Below, in pieces: positions 1-12,998 of a stretch of DNA of 64,000 nt. Origin of the DNA: Grammothele lineata (taxonomy: Eukaryota > Basidiomycota > Agaricomycetes > Polyporales > Polyporaceae); assembly GCA_002150815.3 (NCBI GenBank), contig NDFF03000091.1, positions 310,001 through 374,000 of the forward strand. The letters run 5' to 3'. The translations under genes and the position numbers were made by a program. The first letter of the stretch is position 1; each line of letters opens with the position of its first letter. The notes beneath the pieces are model-generated. The model was given only the letters and a program-made list of their open reading frames with translations. It did not search any database and was not told where the DNA came from.

Positions 1-325
1 TAATCCATTGAGGACCATTGTACGCATATACCGAACGGGTACCGTGATAGCACCTCGAGGAGATAACCAAGATCGCAGCGAGCAACTCGTGTGGCAGGCG
101 ACCGATGGGAGTCAGAGTATTGAGGCGGACTTTGAGATCAACGGTCGCCTGAGCTTGCACTGAGAGCTCATCGAGGATGGTCGCGCGCTCGGGAAATTTG
201 AGTGCAAGCTTGATCCGGGAGTCGTGATTAAACTCCGAGACGCAAGAGACTCGGAAGCTAGCATAGTATCAGCGAGACCTGCTCCGAGATGCACTGAGAT
301 ATGAGACACGGTACCTATCAGCCAT
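1..325 (-). CDS. F-box-like protein, N-terminal part (runs off left edge)
   Basis: This is the 5' end of a gene read on the minus strand and cut by the window edge. I place the start ATG at 323-325. A first exon of only 11 nt (315-325) ends in phase 2, followed by a 57-nt GT-AG intron (258-314) with a CTGAT branch-like motif, and an exon open from 257 to the edge. The joined protein starts MADSFRVSCVSEFNHDSR. It then has a helical heptad-like stretch (FPERATILDELSVQAQ), followed by LTPIGRLPHELLAAIL, which matches the start of the F-box-like domain common in basidiomycetes (short coiled coil, then P-I-x-R-L-P-x-E-L). F-box proteins bind Skp1 in SCF ubiquitin ligases. The C-terminal substrate-binding part is outside the window. 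The family call rests on the motif; the micro-exon is inferred. Confidence 0.6.
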
Positions 326-872
326 GACGGGTGTTGGCAGGTTTAGGAATACGTGGTCCGAGTCGGTCTCCGACGCGCCAGGTTGAGAGTACGACATAAA
401 AGGCTGAGGACTCGGATTCCGTCTGCATATGCATATATTTAATGCCACCCAGTGTCAGACGAGTTCTAGGACTTCAAAAAGTTGCGATATCACGCACGGC
501 TCGGAGCGCACAAGATGCCTTGATGCTGCAGCTGTCAAACTTCCAGAGTCCGTTGGCCCCTGAGATCGCTGAGACTCGGTCGGAGGAGGCGCAACCTGAG
601 GGCGCAGCGCCGCCAGCCTGAGCCTAGCTAGGCAACGACTAGAGCGCCCAAACGCGTCGCACGTGACATGGAGTCAGGTCGCAACCGCGCGTGGCTGTGC
701 ACACGTTCTGGCTCTGAGGCGCGCATGCGAAGAGCAACACAGGTCCTTGGAATAGATCCACTTCGTCGGTTCAACATCTTCTCGGGCACCAATCTGGACC
801 CCCATATCTGAAGCTGCGAGCAGAACTATCATCCCCACAACGGAACCTCGAGTAAGAGCCGGGTTCGTTAGG
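326..872. other. Intergenic, divergent promoter region
   Basis: This 547-bp gap lies between the divergently transcribed F-box gene and DNA ligase IV. Short frames on the minus strand here have no recognisable content. It presumably holds both promoters, but I see no clear TATA box or repeat. Confidence 0.5.
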
Positions 873-3800
873 ATGATACCAACACCTGCCCCCTCCTCGC
901 CGCCGCGCTCGCCACCGCCAGAAGAATACCCAGCTCCTCCCAAGAACAAGGGCAGCGCGCCCTTCCACGTTCTCGTCGCACTCTTCGAAAGATTGCAGAC
1001 TGAGCGAAAGCCTGATAAACGCCGAAAACTCATCGCTGCGTGGTTCAACGTGAGTGAATATACTTGAGTTATTCCGGTCACCGGTGACATCATTGGTCTG
1101 ACCACTCTCGACCTCAGCATTGGCGCAAGGAAATCGGGCCAGACCTCTTCCCCGTTCTAAGGCTAATTCTTCCTCAGGTGCGCCTACTAGGAGATGTCTC
1201 ATTCAACTGTCTGACCGCCCGGTTACACTTCAGAAAGACCGTGAACGAGCGGTCTATGGTCTCAAGGAGAAGAATTTAGCGAAGGCATACATCAAGCTCA
1301 TACCTCTTAATCGGCATGATCCCGATGCTATCAGACTAACGAACTGGAAGCGGCCAACCGAGCGAGGAGTACTCCGTCCTGTATCTCCTAGCATGATGTG
1401 TTGTCTGACTGTTTATCATTGCAGAAATCGTCGGGAGATTTCCCTACCGTTTTGTATGAAGTGGTCAACAAGCGCTCATCGGTGGTGGAGGGGTCGCTCT
1501 CGATTGATGAATTGAATCAGTATCTTGATGAGTTGTCAGAGAACATGGGAAAAGTGTATGTCGTCGCCCCAGTTTGATTAACATGCGCGCTCATGATTCG
1601 AAAAGGGAGGTCCAGGCGAAGATCCTTCAAAGGATATTCAACAATACGACTCCCGAGGAACAGAGGTGGGTCGTACGAGTCATCCTCAAAGGTGGTCTTA
1701 GCGTTTTATAGCATGGGCGAGAAATTGAAACTTCTTCCAGACATGGTCATATCCGTCAAGGAGAATACAGTGCTGGCGGTGTTCCACCCGGATGCCCACG
1801 ACTTGTTCAATACGTGCTCTGACCTCAAGAAAGTAGCATGGGAGCTATGGAACCCTGATCGAAGGCTTAACGAGCAGGTATGTTACTTGGCGCTTCTCGT
1901 GTGAACTGCATTTGACTCTGTCACGCCATGTAGGAAAAATCTGTTCAGCTGTTTCGTGCATTTGCTCCCATGCTGTGCAAGCGACCAACGAAGAGGATTG
2001 AAGAATCCGTCAAGGACATGGAGGGCCGTACATTCATCATTGAGGAGAAGCTTGACGGCGAGCGTATGCAGCTGCACAAGCGTGGCAATGAGTACTTCTA
2101 TTGCTCGAGGTGTGTTATCATGCCAAATGGCGTACGTCACTGGAACTGAACTTTGGGATAGGAAAGGCAAGGATTACACATATCTGTATGGGAAACACGT
2201 TGGCACTGGAAGCTTGACTCCTTACATCGATGCGGCGTTCGATGAACGTGTCGACGAGTATGATCATTTTTGCTTCAATATCACAACTTCCTGACGTGGC
2301 CTGCTAGAATTATTCTCGATGGAGAAATGCTCGTGTGGGATCCTGTTTCAGAGCGCAACCTCCCGTTTGGTACTCTCAAAACCGCTGCGTTAGGTACGTC
2401 CTTTGTGCTACAATGCTTCGATCACATTTGACCTTATATGCAGACAAGTCAAAGAAGGAATTCAACCCACGCCCGTGTTGTAAGCATTACTATACCGTCG
2501 TCTGCAGGATTGCATCTTCACTTCCACAACCACAGTCAAAGTTTTTGATCTCCTCTATCTCAACGGCACTTGCTTGCTTCGCAAGTCGACGAAGTTCCGC
2601 AAGCGCAACCTGAGATCGTGCCTGAAGGACGTGCCCGGCCGCATCGAGCTGGTAACCCAGTTTGAAGGCAAGACTGCTAAGGATGTCAGGAAGCGGATGG
2701 AGGAAGTCATGGCAAATCGAGGGGAAGGTCTTATCCTGAAGCACCCCAACGCTGAGTATGTTCTCAATGGCCGGAACAAAGATTGGATCAAGGTAAAGCC
2801 GGAGTATATGGTGCGTTACAGCATTCTTACTGCGTGCGCTTGGTCTTGAATGTCGGTGAATCCCAATTAGGATAACATGGGGGAGACTGTCGACGTCCTA
2901 GTAGTAGGTAAGTACAATTCCTCTGACTTTCATGAACTTCATTCCTCTAACTGTAGTTTTGCACAGCTGGCAACTATGGGTCCGGCCGTCGCTCCGGAGG
3001 TGTCTCGACTCTCGTATGCGCTGTTCTGGATGATAGACGAACGTCCGAGGATGAAGATCCCAAGTAAGCCACAATATTACGACCATTGAACTACTGCTTG
3101 ACTTGGGGTCGAACGGTTCCAGGTACAGTACTTTTGTCCGCATTGGCAGCGGCCTCTCTTTTGCCGACTACATCTGGATCCGCCAAAAACCCTGGAAGCC
3201 CTGGGGTAAGAGAGCACCGAACTTCCTTCAAGTCTCGCGCAAAGGACACGAAGATAAAGGGGACGTATACCTTGAACCCGAGGAGTGAGTAATAATGGTT
3301 CTTTTTACCCTTCACACACGCCGTCTAGTTCGTTAGCTGACTCGCGCTCACACTTGCCATCCGCCTTCTTACCTCTTTGTCGCTCCGCTCACGTGTCTTT
3401 CGCGCCGAACACGACTTTGGCACGCCGCTTTGTGCAGCTCGTTCATCCTCAAGATCAAGGCGGCGGAGATCACCACCTCGGACCAGTACCACCTCGGTTT
3501 CACCATGCGTTTTCCGCGCGCTTTGGCAATACGCGACGACCTCACCATAGCTGATTGTATGCCCGCCACGGGTACGCCTATTTCTTTCTCGTTCTCCAGT
3601 GGCAACCATGTTCGGCTTGCTAACGACTTCGGTGGCGGTGGCGATGCTGGCAGCGGTCCTCGAGAATTTGCGGTCCGACAAGAAGCGCAAGATGGAGGAG
3701 GAAGACGAGTGAGTAGTTAGATTGAGTAACTCCGGTAACCACGCCGCAGAGGCTGATGCGCGATCTGGCGCTGTAGACAACCCAAGAAGAAGGTTAAGAA

Positions 3801-5522
3801 GGCTACAGCAAAGAAGGCAAGTCCAATACCGCATGCGGTTGCTACTGGCTCAGGTTTGCTGAGTCGTCTAGTGTTTAGATCACTGTCATGCCCGAGTATC
3901 AGGGCGTGAATCTGAAAGATGTCGCTGTTGAGTCGGACCTCTTCAAGGGATACAAATTTAGTACGTTATACGACCATGTTTGTGCCTGTCATTTCAATGA
4001 CACGGGCTGTTTACAGTGGTCTCGTCTGATCCGAAATCGAGGACCGGCGCGGAGGATAAGAAGGCCTTGCTGCAGATGTAAGTCACCATGCCATGTGTAC
4101 TTCCTCGTGTCTCGCTAAGGAAAATCTGCCAGGATCCATGCACATGGAGGTGGCTATGTTCAGTTCGCACGTAACGACCCGAATCTTCTGGTTGTCTACG
4201 GGGGCCAGACCACTCGTGCGTATAACCTAAATATGATATGCAAATGAGACTAATGTTTACCGAAAGCATATGACCTGAAGCTCGTCATGAACAAAGACGT
4301 CTGCGACGTCATCCGTCCACAATGGATCCTCGACTGCGTCACGGAGGAGAAGATTATCCCGCTCAGTAAGAAGTGAGTATTAGAAGATCAAGTTCCCGTA
4401 TAGAACGCGAGGCTTATTGAGGGGGGCGTAGGTATTTCTTCCACGCGACAACCGCGCGTAAGGAGACAGAAGAGTACAGAGAGTGCGATAGCGATACCGA
4501 AGAGGAAGAGGAGGAAGTGTCTCCTGTGGCCCGATCTGCATCTAGCAACGCGCTCGCGGGCGGGCCTGAACGAGACTCGTCAAAGTCGAACGTTGAGCCT
4601 AGGGATGAGAGCTCGGATGAGGAGCGACTGTCCAAGGACCTGAGCCAGCTGAGCCCACAACTGGCTGATTGGTTTGAGGTTGGTGCATCACGGGAGAAAA
4701 CTCAGGCGAAAGGCAAGGCGAAGGCTGTCGACGACTCAGAATCAGGAAGCGACACCGAACCGGAGGACGAGCCGGACTCGGAGAACGATGACACACGGGA
4801 GGAACCGGACGCCGCAGACGATGATGACTGGGAACAGGTTGAGAAAGAGTCCCCATCCCAGGATAAGGTGGGTCACAATTGGCATGGATTACTGCGTTAT
4901 CGTGTCTGAATTGGTCATGCAGAGCAAGCAGGCCGACGTCCGCATGGGCGAAGACGATGGCGCTATGCACTACGACGAAGAGCACATCTTCAAGCATTTG
5001 TGCGTTGTCTCTTCTCTCATACATCCGCATCATGAGCTCATCCATGGCATAGGTGCTTCTACCTCGATTCACCAAGCAACGCCAAGAAGAATGGTATGGC
5101 GTTGAAGGCAAAGAACGAGGCCGACATTGAGAAACGGTCAGCCTCTTTTTGACTCGTCCTTCGCTTGTCCCATTGACGATAGAAACAGATTCGCTGAGCT
5201 ATCGAAACTCATCACGGATAATGGCGGGCGTGTTGCTGGCTTGGACGAACCCAAGTTAACACATATTGTTCTCGACAAACGAGACATCAGCCGGAGGCAG
5301 GAGCTCATAAAGCGAACGTCGAAGTGAGTGAAATCCCCTAACTGTGCTCCGTCAATGTCTAACCCAATTACAGACCGAAGCGTAGGCACCTCGTGATTAC
5401 GGAATTCGTCGATGTATGTCTCGAAGAGGGTACCTTGCTGGACGAGGAAGGTAAGTGTCCTATCTACTTCTACTTGGACGCCACATTTGTATCTCACATG
5501 AAAACTAGACTTCACGCCTTGA
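873..5522 (+). CDS. LIG4: DNA ligase IV (non-homologous end joining)
   Basis: ATP-dependent DNA ligase that seals double-strand breaks with XRCC4/Lif1 in nuclear end joining. The N-terminal ligase domain begins at MIPTPAPSSPP and contains GLKEKNLAKAYIKLI. The adenylation domain carries the nucleotidyl-lysine motif EEKLDGERMQLH (Lys codon 2048-2050), followed by KDYTYLYGKHVGTGSLTP, the DGEML and FDLLYLNG motifs, RGEGLILKHP and the KVKPEYM segment. An OB-fold part with WGKRAP follows. Two BRCT regions close the protein: one around LFKGYKFMVVSDP...VIRPQWILDC (about 3890-4375), the other around NRFAELSKLITDNGGRVAG...EFVDVCLEEGTLL (about 5186-5450). They are separated by an acidic, low-complexity linker rich in Glu and Asp (about 4480-4870). 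The gene is cut by many short introns. The last exon codes only DFTP and the stop (5509-5522). This arrangement is diagnostic for ligase IV rather than ligase I or III. Confidence 0.95.
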
Positions 5523-6242
5523 TCAGAGGAAGCACCCTCGTCTTCGTCTCCTAGAGAATGGTGTTTGGGCAGGGGGGTCATTTGTACGGCAATATATGTA
5601 TGATACTACACAACTACGTCTGGAATATCACGCTAGAGATTGTATGGCAAGACCGACTCCGAACATCGCAATCGATTGACCGTCTGCTGACTGAACACGT
5701 ACACAAGCCGACGTAGAGATCTACGCATATGGAAAGTTGGAAACGGGACAACTCGTAGCCAAGAAAGATATATCATGTCTTAGAGCCGCTTCCTGACATG
5801 ACATACACACACCGAATACTACTCGTGCTTGTAGCTAAAATACACGGGATGAAGAACCACCTCTTCGACGTACTACATACTAGACAGCAAGGTGGATGAG
5901 CGATACAAAGCGAGATATACGACGAGTATAGTCCATGATACCGTAGGTAGGGTGGGATGGGAAGGCAGACGCAATGGTGGAGTCGAGGACAACGCGAATC
6001 GGAATGAAGTAATGGGTGGCGACTGGGACACACTTCCGCAATTGAGGGGTATGTCATGATACGAGTCCCGTCTAATAAGGGGACGAACGGTACAACGCTC
6101 GTACAGATCCGATCGGAACGTTCGTATCCAATAAAGATAGGACCAGATAAGCATAACATAGATAATACCAGGACTCTGAAAGGTATGTGCAGAGGGACGC
6201 AGAGAACGAAGAGGTATGATAGACTGCCGGGAGGTGCTTACC
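5523..6242. other. Convergent 3' regions of LIG4 and the forkhead gene
   Basis: No gene is recognised in this 720-bp stretch. It separates the stop codons of two convergent genes and probably holds both 3' UTRs. Frames of up to about 220 codons on the minus strand here show no family-like motifs and overlap the forkhead 3' end. Confidence 0.5.
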
Positions 6243-8978
6243 CTACCAGTGATCGTGCGCGGACGGGCTGCCCATGCCTGGGAGGCCGCCAAACATGCCA
6301 CCATAGGAGCTAGGGCTCGTGAAAAACCGCCCAATATCATCATCGTCATCTCCCGCCACACTGCGCTTAGGTGCAGTGCGCGACGGTGTTCCAGATGGTG
6401 ATACGAAGCGGGGCAAGCGCGACGATGCAGAACCACCGGCGCCGAATGGCGACTTCTTGGGGGTCTTGGGGAATGTTCCGGGAGAACGGAAACTGAGGGG
6501 GAGTGGGTCGTTCGACAGTAAGTCGTCCATGCTGCCCATTCGCAGGAGAGGAGCACGGGAGGTGAAGACGGAAAGGGAGGGGCTTTGTGTAGTAAAAGAG
6601 GTGTAGAAGTCGCCCGCCGGCGACTTGTACGGAGAGTAGTTGAATAGCTCAGATTCGAGCGTATCGAGATGGACCGGCGTGGAGGGGTGCGGCGGGGTCG
6701 CAGGGCGATCTCTAACTGGCGTAGTCGGTCGCGCTGATAGGACCTCCGATTCTGCAGTAGCTTTAGGTACGGCCGTAGAAGAACCAGTAGCGTGACGCGG
6801 AGAGCGTTTTCGGCCTAGCGAGGCTTCCTCGGCCATTCGCACCGCCTCCGCAACGTCGGCAGCATGGTGTGGGGGCGTGGACGGTCGAACCGTGTTCTCG
6901 GTACTGGTCTGACTGGCTGAAGCTGACGAGTCGCCTTGAGTTGATGAGGCGAGCCGCGCAGGCGACGGCGTTCTTGGTGGAGGCATTCCTGTGAGTTTCT
7001 AGACAAATCATTCAGCGAAAGTGTTATACTACCAGAGTCCAATGAACGCACCTTCTTCTGAAGTGCATTGAAATTTCTCCGTCTCTCAATCATTTCCTGC
7101 GTGGGGAATGAACATAGTCGTAAGAACGTCGTAAACGTGTCATCGTCGTGGCCGTTGAGTGAGGGGAGTTCCATGGTAGGCATGGCATCCGCAGATGTGA
7201 CAGGAGAGATATCGCGAGAGTTATCCCCACGTAGACTAGCATGAGTAGACGGCGCTGGACTGGAAGAAGTACTCAGTGCGGAGGCGAGGTCGAGATCAGG
7301 AAGTGAAGACGAAGATGGAGGTCGCTCCAAAGGAGATGAGGGAATAAAGAGATCATCATCTTGATCGGGCTCTGTTCCTCCTTCGGTTGATGCATCTCCA
7401 CTAGATGATGTTTCCAGCGAAGGGATTGAAGCCACCTTGGCGACAACACGATGGTAATGGGAGGTCGCGGGAAGAGGAGGGAAGAGCGTATCGGGTCCCA
7501 TCTGTTGCTGGATGTACGCTGCCTGATAGTAAGACTGATGATGGGGATTGGTATGCGCGAACGGAGGGAAGAAGGGCGGCACCACAGGGGCAGGCATAGC
7601 GAGAGTAGGCTGATCTTCAGAAGCCTTCTTTCGTTTCGATTTGGGACCAGCCCCGCCTTCGGCAGAACGTTTCTTCGACGTCTTGGGTCCCATAGAACCG
7701 TTATTCATGTCGGCACATAGGGACTTCTTGAAACCTCCACCCTCAAAACACGGAATGTCACAGTCGTGTATAGCCCAAAGACTTTTGCCCTCGGCGCGAC
7801 CTCTGGGAACTTTCCTGAAAACTGCCATAGTACTGAGCGCATGTCGGACAGAATTCATCCATGTCGGCTCGCCACGCTTGTAATGAGGGAATACGGTTGT
7901 GATGAATTCGTAGATATCCTGAAGAGCCAGTGCGTGCTTTGGCGATGCGAGAATCGCACGCCCAATCATGGCAGCGTAAGACAGATCGGGTTTGACGGAT
8001 GAATAAGGGCCGGGTGGTAGGATGAATGGGAGCTGTTCTTCCTCTGGCGGATTCGGTCGCATCGGGCCCGGAGAAGAGACCAGGTTGACGACAGGTGGGG
8101 GACTCGATCGAGGTGTCGCGGGTAGAGACGAAAGGCCGGTTTGACGAGAGGGCGTTCTCGGCATAGAGTTTCGTGGAAGGGGTACTTTAAAGCGGCCTTT
8201 CTCCCGACCACGAGAAGGGGTCTCTGGTAAATTTCCCGCGTCCTGTAGATGCGCAGGCGTTAGTGACGGTATGATGGATGCAACAGAAAGATATCAGAAA
8301 ACGTACCAGAGTATGTTTGGAGGATGACGCAGAGCCCACTACCCGCTCGCTGTAATACCTATAATGGTGGGGAGTGCCCGGAGGTAACTGCAAACAGGGT
8401 GGTCAAGACGTGTCACAACCTAGTTAACGCGTCGATCTTACATCTGGAGCTGGAGAGGGCGTTGGTAGGCGAGTTGGAGTGTGAAAGACGCGTTCGCCAT
8501 CGCGCGAACGCGATGTGGACCCTACCCAAACAACAGGATTAATACAAACAGCCAAGTTAAAAGAAAAACTCTTCAGACCTCGTCTTTGAGATGCTTTGAG
8601 TTTATTCCTGCTCTCTATTATCATCTCCATTTGGTCGCGAGGTCGTAAGAGAACGTTGTCCTCTGTCTTGATCGGCGTACGAGGAAAGCACGGGGACGGC
8701 GCCCTAGACGATGATGAGCTGGAGAGAGAACTTGATCTTGACCGACTTCTAGGCAACGATCCAAGCTTGACCTTCTCGATCAGGGCGGCATGACGCGTGC
8801 TAGGAGCCTGGGGCACGAAAGGTTCGTTCTGGAGGAGGCCAGTCGCAAGCTCAGCCTGCTTCAACTGGAATTGTTCAGGAGTAATGCCGAGTCTAGTGAG
8901 GGCTTCGGCCATAGGGCCATGTAGACCATGAGAGCCGCGGCCGCCCGATGTAGTCGCCCGAGATTTACGGGAGGCCAT
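6243..8978 (-). CDS. Forkhead (winged-helix) transcription factor
   Basis: Nuclear DNA-binding regulator. I assemble five exons: 8579-8978, 8442-8521, 8307-8387, 7052-8242 and 6243-6998, giving about 835 residues with all phases consistent. The forkhead domain spans roughly residues 271-360: KPDLSYAAMIGRAI (helix 1), then IYEFITTVFPHYKRG, then the recognition helix with TWMNSVRHALSTMAVFRKV and a wing ending KSLWAIHD. The segment KRSAEGGAGPKSKRKK just after it could be a nuclear signal. The rest is low-complexity, rich in Ser and Pro, with many SP/TP sites as in cell-cycle-regulated forkheads. A shorter model could start at 8164 (MPRTPSRQTG), but the upstream exons join in frame with good splice signals and add a basic Ser-rich N-terminus. 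The start lies 312 bp from the divergent gamma-adaptin start. I cannot tell which forkhead subfamily it belongs to. Confidence 0.85.
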
Positions 8979-9289
8979 GACTGAAAGGGGGAGAGAGAGA
9001 GGCGGTCGGTGGATGTGGAGGAGAGGGACCAACGCGGCGACAACGAAACATACATCTCGGAGCCAACCCTAACCCGAGGCCAATCGCGCGCGCGTAATGG
9101 GTATCTGGCAAATGCAACCTCGCCTTATCGCATCGCGTTTGGCAGGTGTGGGCGTTATCTGTGTCGGAAATAATGCTAGGGAGCGGCTAGCTGTGCGCGC
9201 GAGGCGCCGACGCGCAAGGGTGGACTCTGGACTGAGCGGCGAGACAGCCATTACACCCTCGTCCTTGCCCTCCGCCGCCGTCTACTGCG

Positions 9290-12200
9290 ATGGTCTACCA
9301 CAATCTCAAAGGTGTGCAATGACTTGATTTGCGTGCCGCACCGACTGACCTCGGATTCAGCCCTGATTAAGGGTATCCGCGCATGCAAGGTCTGTCCGCC
9401 CCCGGCACACGCCTTCTATCCGATCCAGGCAACTCATCCAAGCAGACCGTTGCAGATGAACGCGCCTTGATCAAGCAGGAGTCTGCGGCTATACGAGCAT
9501 CCTTTCGCGAAGAAGACTCCTACTCGAGACACAACAATGTCGCGAAGCTCCTCTACATCCATATGCTCGGCTCCGAGGCCCACTTTGGCCAGATGGAATG
9601 TCTTAAGCTCGTTGCCAGCCCCCGCTTCGGCGACAAACGCCTCGGATATCTCGGAATCATGCTCCTCCTAGATGAAAAGCAGGAAGTCTTGACACTGGTC
9701 ACTAACTCGCTCAAGAAGTACGCTCTTACAATTGTCCCTATAACCTCCCGCTCATCGTCCCCAGCGACATGAATCACGCCAACATGTATGCCGTCGGTCT
9801 CGCCCTCTGCACGTTCGCGGATATTGCTTCGGAGGAGATGTCGCGGGACTTGGCCAACGAAATCGAGAAGTTATTGGGTTCTAGCAACACCTACATCCGG
9901 AAGAAGGTACGTACTCCGACTTAGTGTGCAGCGCTCTGTTACAATCCCAGCCGTAGGCCGCACTATGTGCGTTGAGGGTGATACGCAAAGTGCCTGAGCT
10001 CGCCGATCACTTCATTTCCAAAGCCAAGAATCTCCTTGCGGACCGCAACCATGGTGTCCTCTTGACAGCCATAACGCTCGTCACAGAAATGTGCGAGATC
10101 GACCCTAACTGCTTAGAAGAGTTCCGCAACGTAAGTGAATATATTTCGAGCTACTCGTGCTGTTGCTCACATGAGCCTCGATGTAGGCTGTCCCATTACT
10201 CGTCCGACACCTGAAGGCTCTAGTGACGACCGGCTACAGCCCGGAGCATGACGTGTCTGGCATCACCGACCCCTTCCTGCAGACGAAAATTCTCCGCCTC
10301 ATGCGCCTGCTTGGTCGTAACGATCCCAAAGCGAGCGAAACAATGAACGATATCCTCGCTCAGGTTGCTACGAACACTGACTCTACAAAGAACGTCGGCA
10401 ACTCCATATTGTATGAGACTGTCATGACTGTGCTTGAAATTGAGGCAGACAGCGGCCTGCGGGTAATGGCGATCAACATCCTCGGAAAGTTCTTGAGCAA
10501 CCGTGATAACAACATTCGGTGCGTCCGGGTACCAGCGATAAGTTGGAGATACTAATAGGCTTCTTGCGTGCAGATACGTCGCCCTCAACACCCTCAACAA
10601 GGTCGTCGCGATTGACACTAATGCTGTACAACGACACCGAAACATCATCTTAGACTGTCTCCGGGATGGAGATATTTCCATTCGTCGGAGAGCTCTCGAG
10701 CTTTCGTACGCTCTGATCAACGAGCAGAACGTACGAATCCTCATCCGCGAGCTGCTGGCCTTCCTGGAGGTAGCCGACGATGAGTTCAAGCTGGGTATGA
10801 CCACTCAGATTTGTCTCGCTGCGGAAAGATTCGCACCTAACAAGAGGTGGCATATCGATACCGTTTTGCGAGTACTGAAATTAGTGCGTACCCCATGATC
10901 GGATACGTGCTGATAATACTGACATCGATGTACGTTGCAAGGCTGGAAATTTCGTCAGGGAGGAGGTCCTCTCCGCGTTCATCCGCTTGGTCGCCCATAC
11001 CCCGGAGTTGCAGGCTTACACCACTTCGAAGCTTTACACGTCGCTCCATTCTGACATCTCGCAGGAGTCTTTGACACTGGCAGCGACGTGGGTCATCGGA
11101 GAGTACAGCGAAGTTCTATTGGAGGGCGGTTTAGTGGATGAAGAAACGCCGAGGGCGGTGAGCACAGAATTATATTTGATCCTCGGTTTTCATCTCATAA
11201 TCGACTATTTGTACAGATCACCGACGCGGAGCTGATCGATCTGCTCGTATCGACCATGGATTCACCATACGCCAACTACCTCACTCGTCAATTTGTGCTC
11301 ACCGCCCTGACGAAGATTTCATCACGACCAACAACGAGCGCGGGGCAGCAAGAGCGAATACAAAATCTGCTCTTGTCATACGCAACCAGCCCAGAGCTTG
11401 AGATACAGCAACGCGCAGTCGAGTTCGCCAGTTTGTTCAACCTCGGTCAGATTCGTGAGGGCGTCCTGGAGCGTATGCCTCCACCAGAGGTCAAGCAGAC
11501 CGTGTACGGCTACGGTACGTGTCTTGTGCATGTTAGATCATCCATTGGACACTCACGGTCCTACAGGCAGCGAGAAAAAACCTGTTGGATCCGTCAACCC
11601 GGGGAAGGACGCGACGATTGTGGACCTCTTGGGAGAGGAGCCCGCGGCCGCGGCGAATGGCACCCCTGCAGTGCCCAGCAACACGCAAGATCTCCTTGCG
11701 TCGTTGTTCGGTGGCGCCGACGCAACCCCCGCAGCTTCCACCGCCCCTACAGCACCTGCTCAGCGAGACATCGCCAAGGACATTCTTGGCCTTTTCGACT
11801 CACCAAACCCTGCACCTCCAGTTGCTGCTTCTCCCCCTCCCGCGGCTGCGCCAGCAGCAGCAATGCAGTCTATATTTGCCGCCGCCGCGTCCACGCCTCC
11901 CGCGCCATCGCCTGCCCCGCCCGCGCCGACAGGGTACACGGCGTACGACAAGAACGAGCTACGCGTAACGCTGACGCCACAAACATCCCCTACGCGCCCC
12001 GGTCTAGTGCGGATCATCGCGAACTTCCAGACGACGGGCGCGAGCTCGATCTCAGGACTCAACTTCCAAGCGGCAGTACCGAAGGTATGGTGTTCATAAC
12101 AGACGTATAGCCGGTCACAGACAACTGATGTACATCGATGAACTAGACCCAACAACTGCAGATGGCCCCCATCTCGAGCTCAGAAGTATATCCAGGAAAA

Positions 12201-12408
12201 GTGGAGACGCAGGAGATGCGCGTCCTCGCGCAGGTTGGGGTGAGATATAGCTCCCCTCGCCATGCTCATCTTGGTCTTTCTTACTAATATTCTCTCGTAG
12301 GCGGCCATCCGGTTACGACTGCGGTTACAGTTCAGCGTTGCAGGAAGGGCAGTGCAGGACACAGTGGACTTCTCCGGGTTCCCGCCTGGGCTGACGGGCG
12401 GCGCCTAA
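9290..12408 (+). CDS. APL4: AP-1 complex subunit gamma-1 (gamma-adaptin)
   Basis: Large subunit of the AP-1 clathrin adaptor, which sorts cargo between the trans-Golgi and endosomes. Twelve exons join in frame to about 837 residues: 9290-9311, 9361-9389, 9446-9717, 9765-9906, 9957-10130, 10187-10518, 10574-10883, 10942-11157, 11217-11514, 11567-12084, 12147-12239 and 12301-12408. The N-terminus ([20 protein letters not shown]) and the trunk motifs [56 protein letters not shown] and [15 protein letters not shown] sequence are typical of the adaptin helical solenoid. A Pro/Ala-rich hinge (about 11600-11940) contains DLLGEEP and a DLLASLFGG stretch that could act as a clathrin-box-like motif. 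The C-terminal gamma ear runs from [16 protein letters not shown] to [12 protein letters not shown]. The first two coding exons are very short (22 and 29 nt). Confidence 0.95.
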
Positions 12409-12665
12409 GGCATGTGCTCGTGTTGGATGGGCTGTACATTCGGAAGCAACCTCGTGCATACATTATCTCCCTGACATCGCACCCTGCAGTTCGTGTTGTT
12501 AACTATCTGTAGCCTGGCGCTGTAGCGTTTGGAATCTAATGGTCGGCTGGTTTTCACGACGGTCAGAGCCGTGTTTTGCACATGGCTCAATATAACGAGA
12601 CTACTGTACAGGTGAAATGACGCAGGGTATGAACTAGGGATACAGTTGAGGTTGGTGTATGTCGC

Positions 12666-12998
12666 TCATCGACCGTTTGTGGTTTGACGACTGTTCCTCA
12701 CAGCTGCGCTCTCCCGTCGCAACTCTTGAATAACGGCCTACTCTCGAATGTGAAGGATGCCCCTACTTGTGTAGTAGTGTGACTCACAGCCAATGCTTCC
12801 GGATTAACACCACTCTCAATCAAGCCGACACAAGTCGCGAGTGTCTCCTTATCCAATCCCGTATTCAGAAGCTGAGATATGTCGAAGAGCGCTGAGGAAA
12901 GTTGTTGAATACGGTTTTTATGGGAAGCTATGGGCAGACAACACACTGCTTAACGTTTCTTCTGCAGAGGATATGCGATCAGTCTCGCGTGTCGACAT
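12666..12998 (-). CDS. MZT1: Mitotic-spindle organizing protein 1 (MOZART1)
   Basis: A 75-residue protein in three exons: 12947-12998, 12788-12891 and 12666-12737. The deduced sequence starts MSTRETDRISSAEETLSTLF. It contains DISQLLNTGLDKETLATCV and LIESGVNPEALAAVIQELRR, which is the MOZART1 signature almost residue for residue. MOZART1 binds the N-termini of gamma-tubulin complex proteins and recruits and activates the gamma-tubulin ring complex at microtubule-organising centres. Both introns are GT-AG and the phases fit (1, then 0). The length agrees with fungal homologues of about 70-80 residues. The gene is convergent with gamma-adaptin and divergent from SF3B1, 267 bp away. Its small size and split exons make it easy to miss in automatic annotation. 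Confidence 0.93.
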
